Positions 63,506 through 64,000 of a DNA stretch of 64,000 nucleotides are shown here, piece by piece (position 1 is the first letter of the stretch; every line of letters begins with the position of its first letter). Under the pieces are notes generated by a model. It was not told the DNA's origin. It saw nothing but the letters and a program-made list of their open reading frames with translations, and searched no databases. Location: assembly GCF_035917415.1 (NCBI RefSeq), contig NZ_CP109073.1:2453501-2517500 (forward strand), given 5' to 3'. Position numbers and translations under genes: made by a program. This DNA is from Streptomyces sp. NBC_01803. Its GTDB lineage: Bacteria; Actinomycetota; Actinomycetes; Streptomycetales; Streptomycetaceae.

Positions 63506-64000
63506 TCAGAGGGGTTCGATTTCGGTCGTGCGCTCGGTGGCCAACAGCAGGGAGTGGTCGGGGACTTCCCGCCAGCCGTCGTCGTCCGAGGTGGGGGCGG
63601 TGGCGACGGTCAACTCGCCGGGGGCCGGGTGGTACCAGAGCGGGCCGCCGTGGCGGGTGGCGGCGATGGTATGCCCGTCGGTGAGGAGGAAGTTGAGGCG
63701 GGCGCCGGGCCGGGCGCCGGCCGTCTGGCGGACCACGTCGGCCAGGGCGTCGCCCGGCGACGTGCCGTCGGCCAGGCGTCTGATCGTCATGATCCACAGC
63801 AGAGCGGCGTCGCAACGGGCCTCCGCGTCGAGGAGTTCGGCGGAGGACAGCGGCTCGCCCGCGTCCTCGGGCAGCAACTCCCAGTCGTCGACCCGGCCGT
63901 GGTGGCTGAACAGCCAGTGGCCCAGGGCGTAGGGCGCGACGGCGGACTCCTCGTAGCTGTTGCCCGGCGTGGCGGAACGGACCGCCGCCAGGACGGCGCC
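63506..64000 (-). CDS. egtC: Ergothioneine amidohydrolase EgtC, 3' part
   Basis: The last 164 codons of egtC, with its beginning outside the window. EgtC is a class II glutamine-amidotransferase-like enzyme that removes the glutamyl group from the hercynyl-glutamyl-cysteine sulfoxide intermediate. ATPGNSYEESAVAPYALGHW, LFSHHGRVDDWELLPEDAGE and LNFLLTDGHTIAATRHGGPL match the family. The next gene is egtD, as in the usual egtABCD order. Confidence 0.93.
   Translation of the reverse strand, partial: GAVLAAVRSATPGNSYEESAVAPYALGHWLFSHHGRVDDWELLPEDAGEPLSSAELLDAEARCDAALLWIMTIRRLADGTSPGDALADVVRQTAGARPGARLNFLLTDGHTIAATRHGGPLWYHPAPGELTVATAPTSDDDGWREVPDHSLLLATERTTEIEPL

Overview
The window is about 73% G+C, dense with genes on both strands, with GTG/TTG starts, strong third-position G/C bias and long meaningless antisense reading frames. 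Together with a tricorn protease, paired XRE/DUF5753 and DUF397 genes, a GPP34 protein, many small conserved actinobacterial proteins and ergothioneine genes, this points to Streptomyces or a close relative. There is one tRNA, no rRNA and no CRISPR array. The mix of housekeeping and accessory genes and the number of broken genes suggest a chromosome-arm location.

Layout. 1-3.4 kb: the end of a secreted protein, then an ECF-type metal importer (cbiM-PDGLE fusion, cbiQ, cbiO) whose promoter carries a Nur-like nickel box. 3.5-9.5 kb: divergent MMPL transporter and tricorn protease with a Crp-like palindrome between them. 9.6-12.2 kb: small genes, a HEAT-repeat protein and an array of fourteen 14-bp repeats. 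12.2-16.4 kb: an SDR / alpha-beta hydrolase / Baeyer-Villiger monooxygenase operon opposite a MerR regulator, a plausible alcohol-ketone-ester degradation route. 16.4-20.9 kb: TetR with a divergent ABC-2-type membrane protein, a GH1 beta-glucosidase and two frameshifted small genes. 21-33.6 kb: a D,D-carboxypeptidase with a repeated cytoplasmic tail, regulators, DNA repair and small enzymes, an IS5 remnant and an HNH lipoprotein.

33.6-40.4 kb: a decayed dehydrogenase, a PEP-synthase-like phosphotransferase paired with a membrane protein, a tyrosine phosphatase, another decayed stretch and an MFS protein. 40.5-48.3 kb: a single-protein type I polyketide synthase (ACP-like, KS, AT, KR, ACP, TE) followed on the same strand by a drug-efflux MFS protein, a very small biosynthetic locus. 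48.4-50.9 kb: a secreted purine nucleoside permease/phosphorylase-like protein translationally coupled to a purine-base permease. 51-54 kb: membrane proteins, a DUF72 gene and a pair that looks phage-derived.

54-61 kb is the most coherent accessory system: LacI regulator, an internally deleted inulin fructotransferase (GH91-like), an ABC sugar importer (binding protein and two permeases), a GH172 (DUF2961) enzyme and a GH32/GH43-like enzyme, all on one strand behind a LacI-type palindrome. Read together it looks like a difructose-anhydride/fructan utilisation locus that has lost most of its polymer-attacking enzyme. 61-64 kb: a 42-residue protein, a secreted lamin-tail-domain protein, tRNA-Arg(CCU), and egtD with the end of egtC (ergothioneine synthesis).

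All functions are inferred from reading the sequence; no database search was run. Starts were chosen by ribosome-binding site, overlap and family length.
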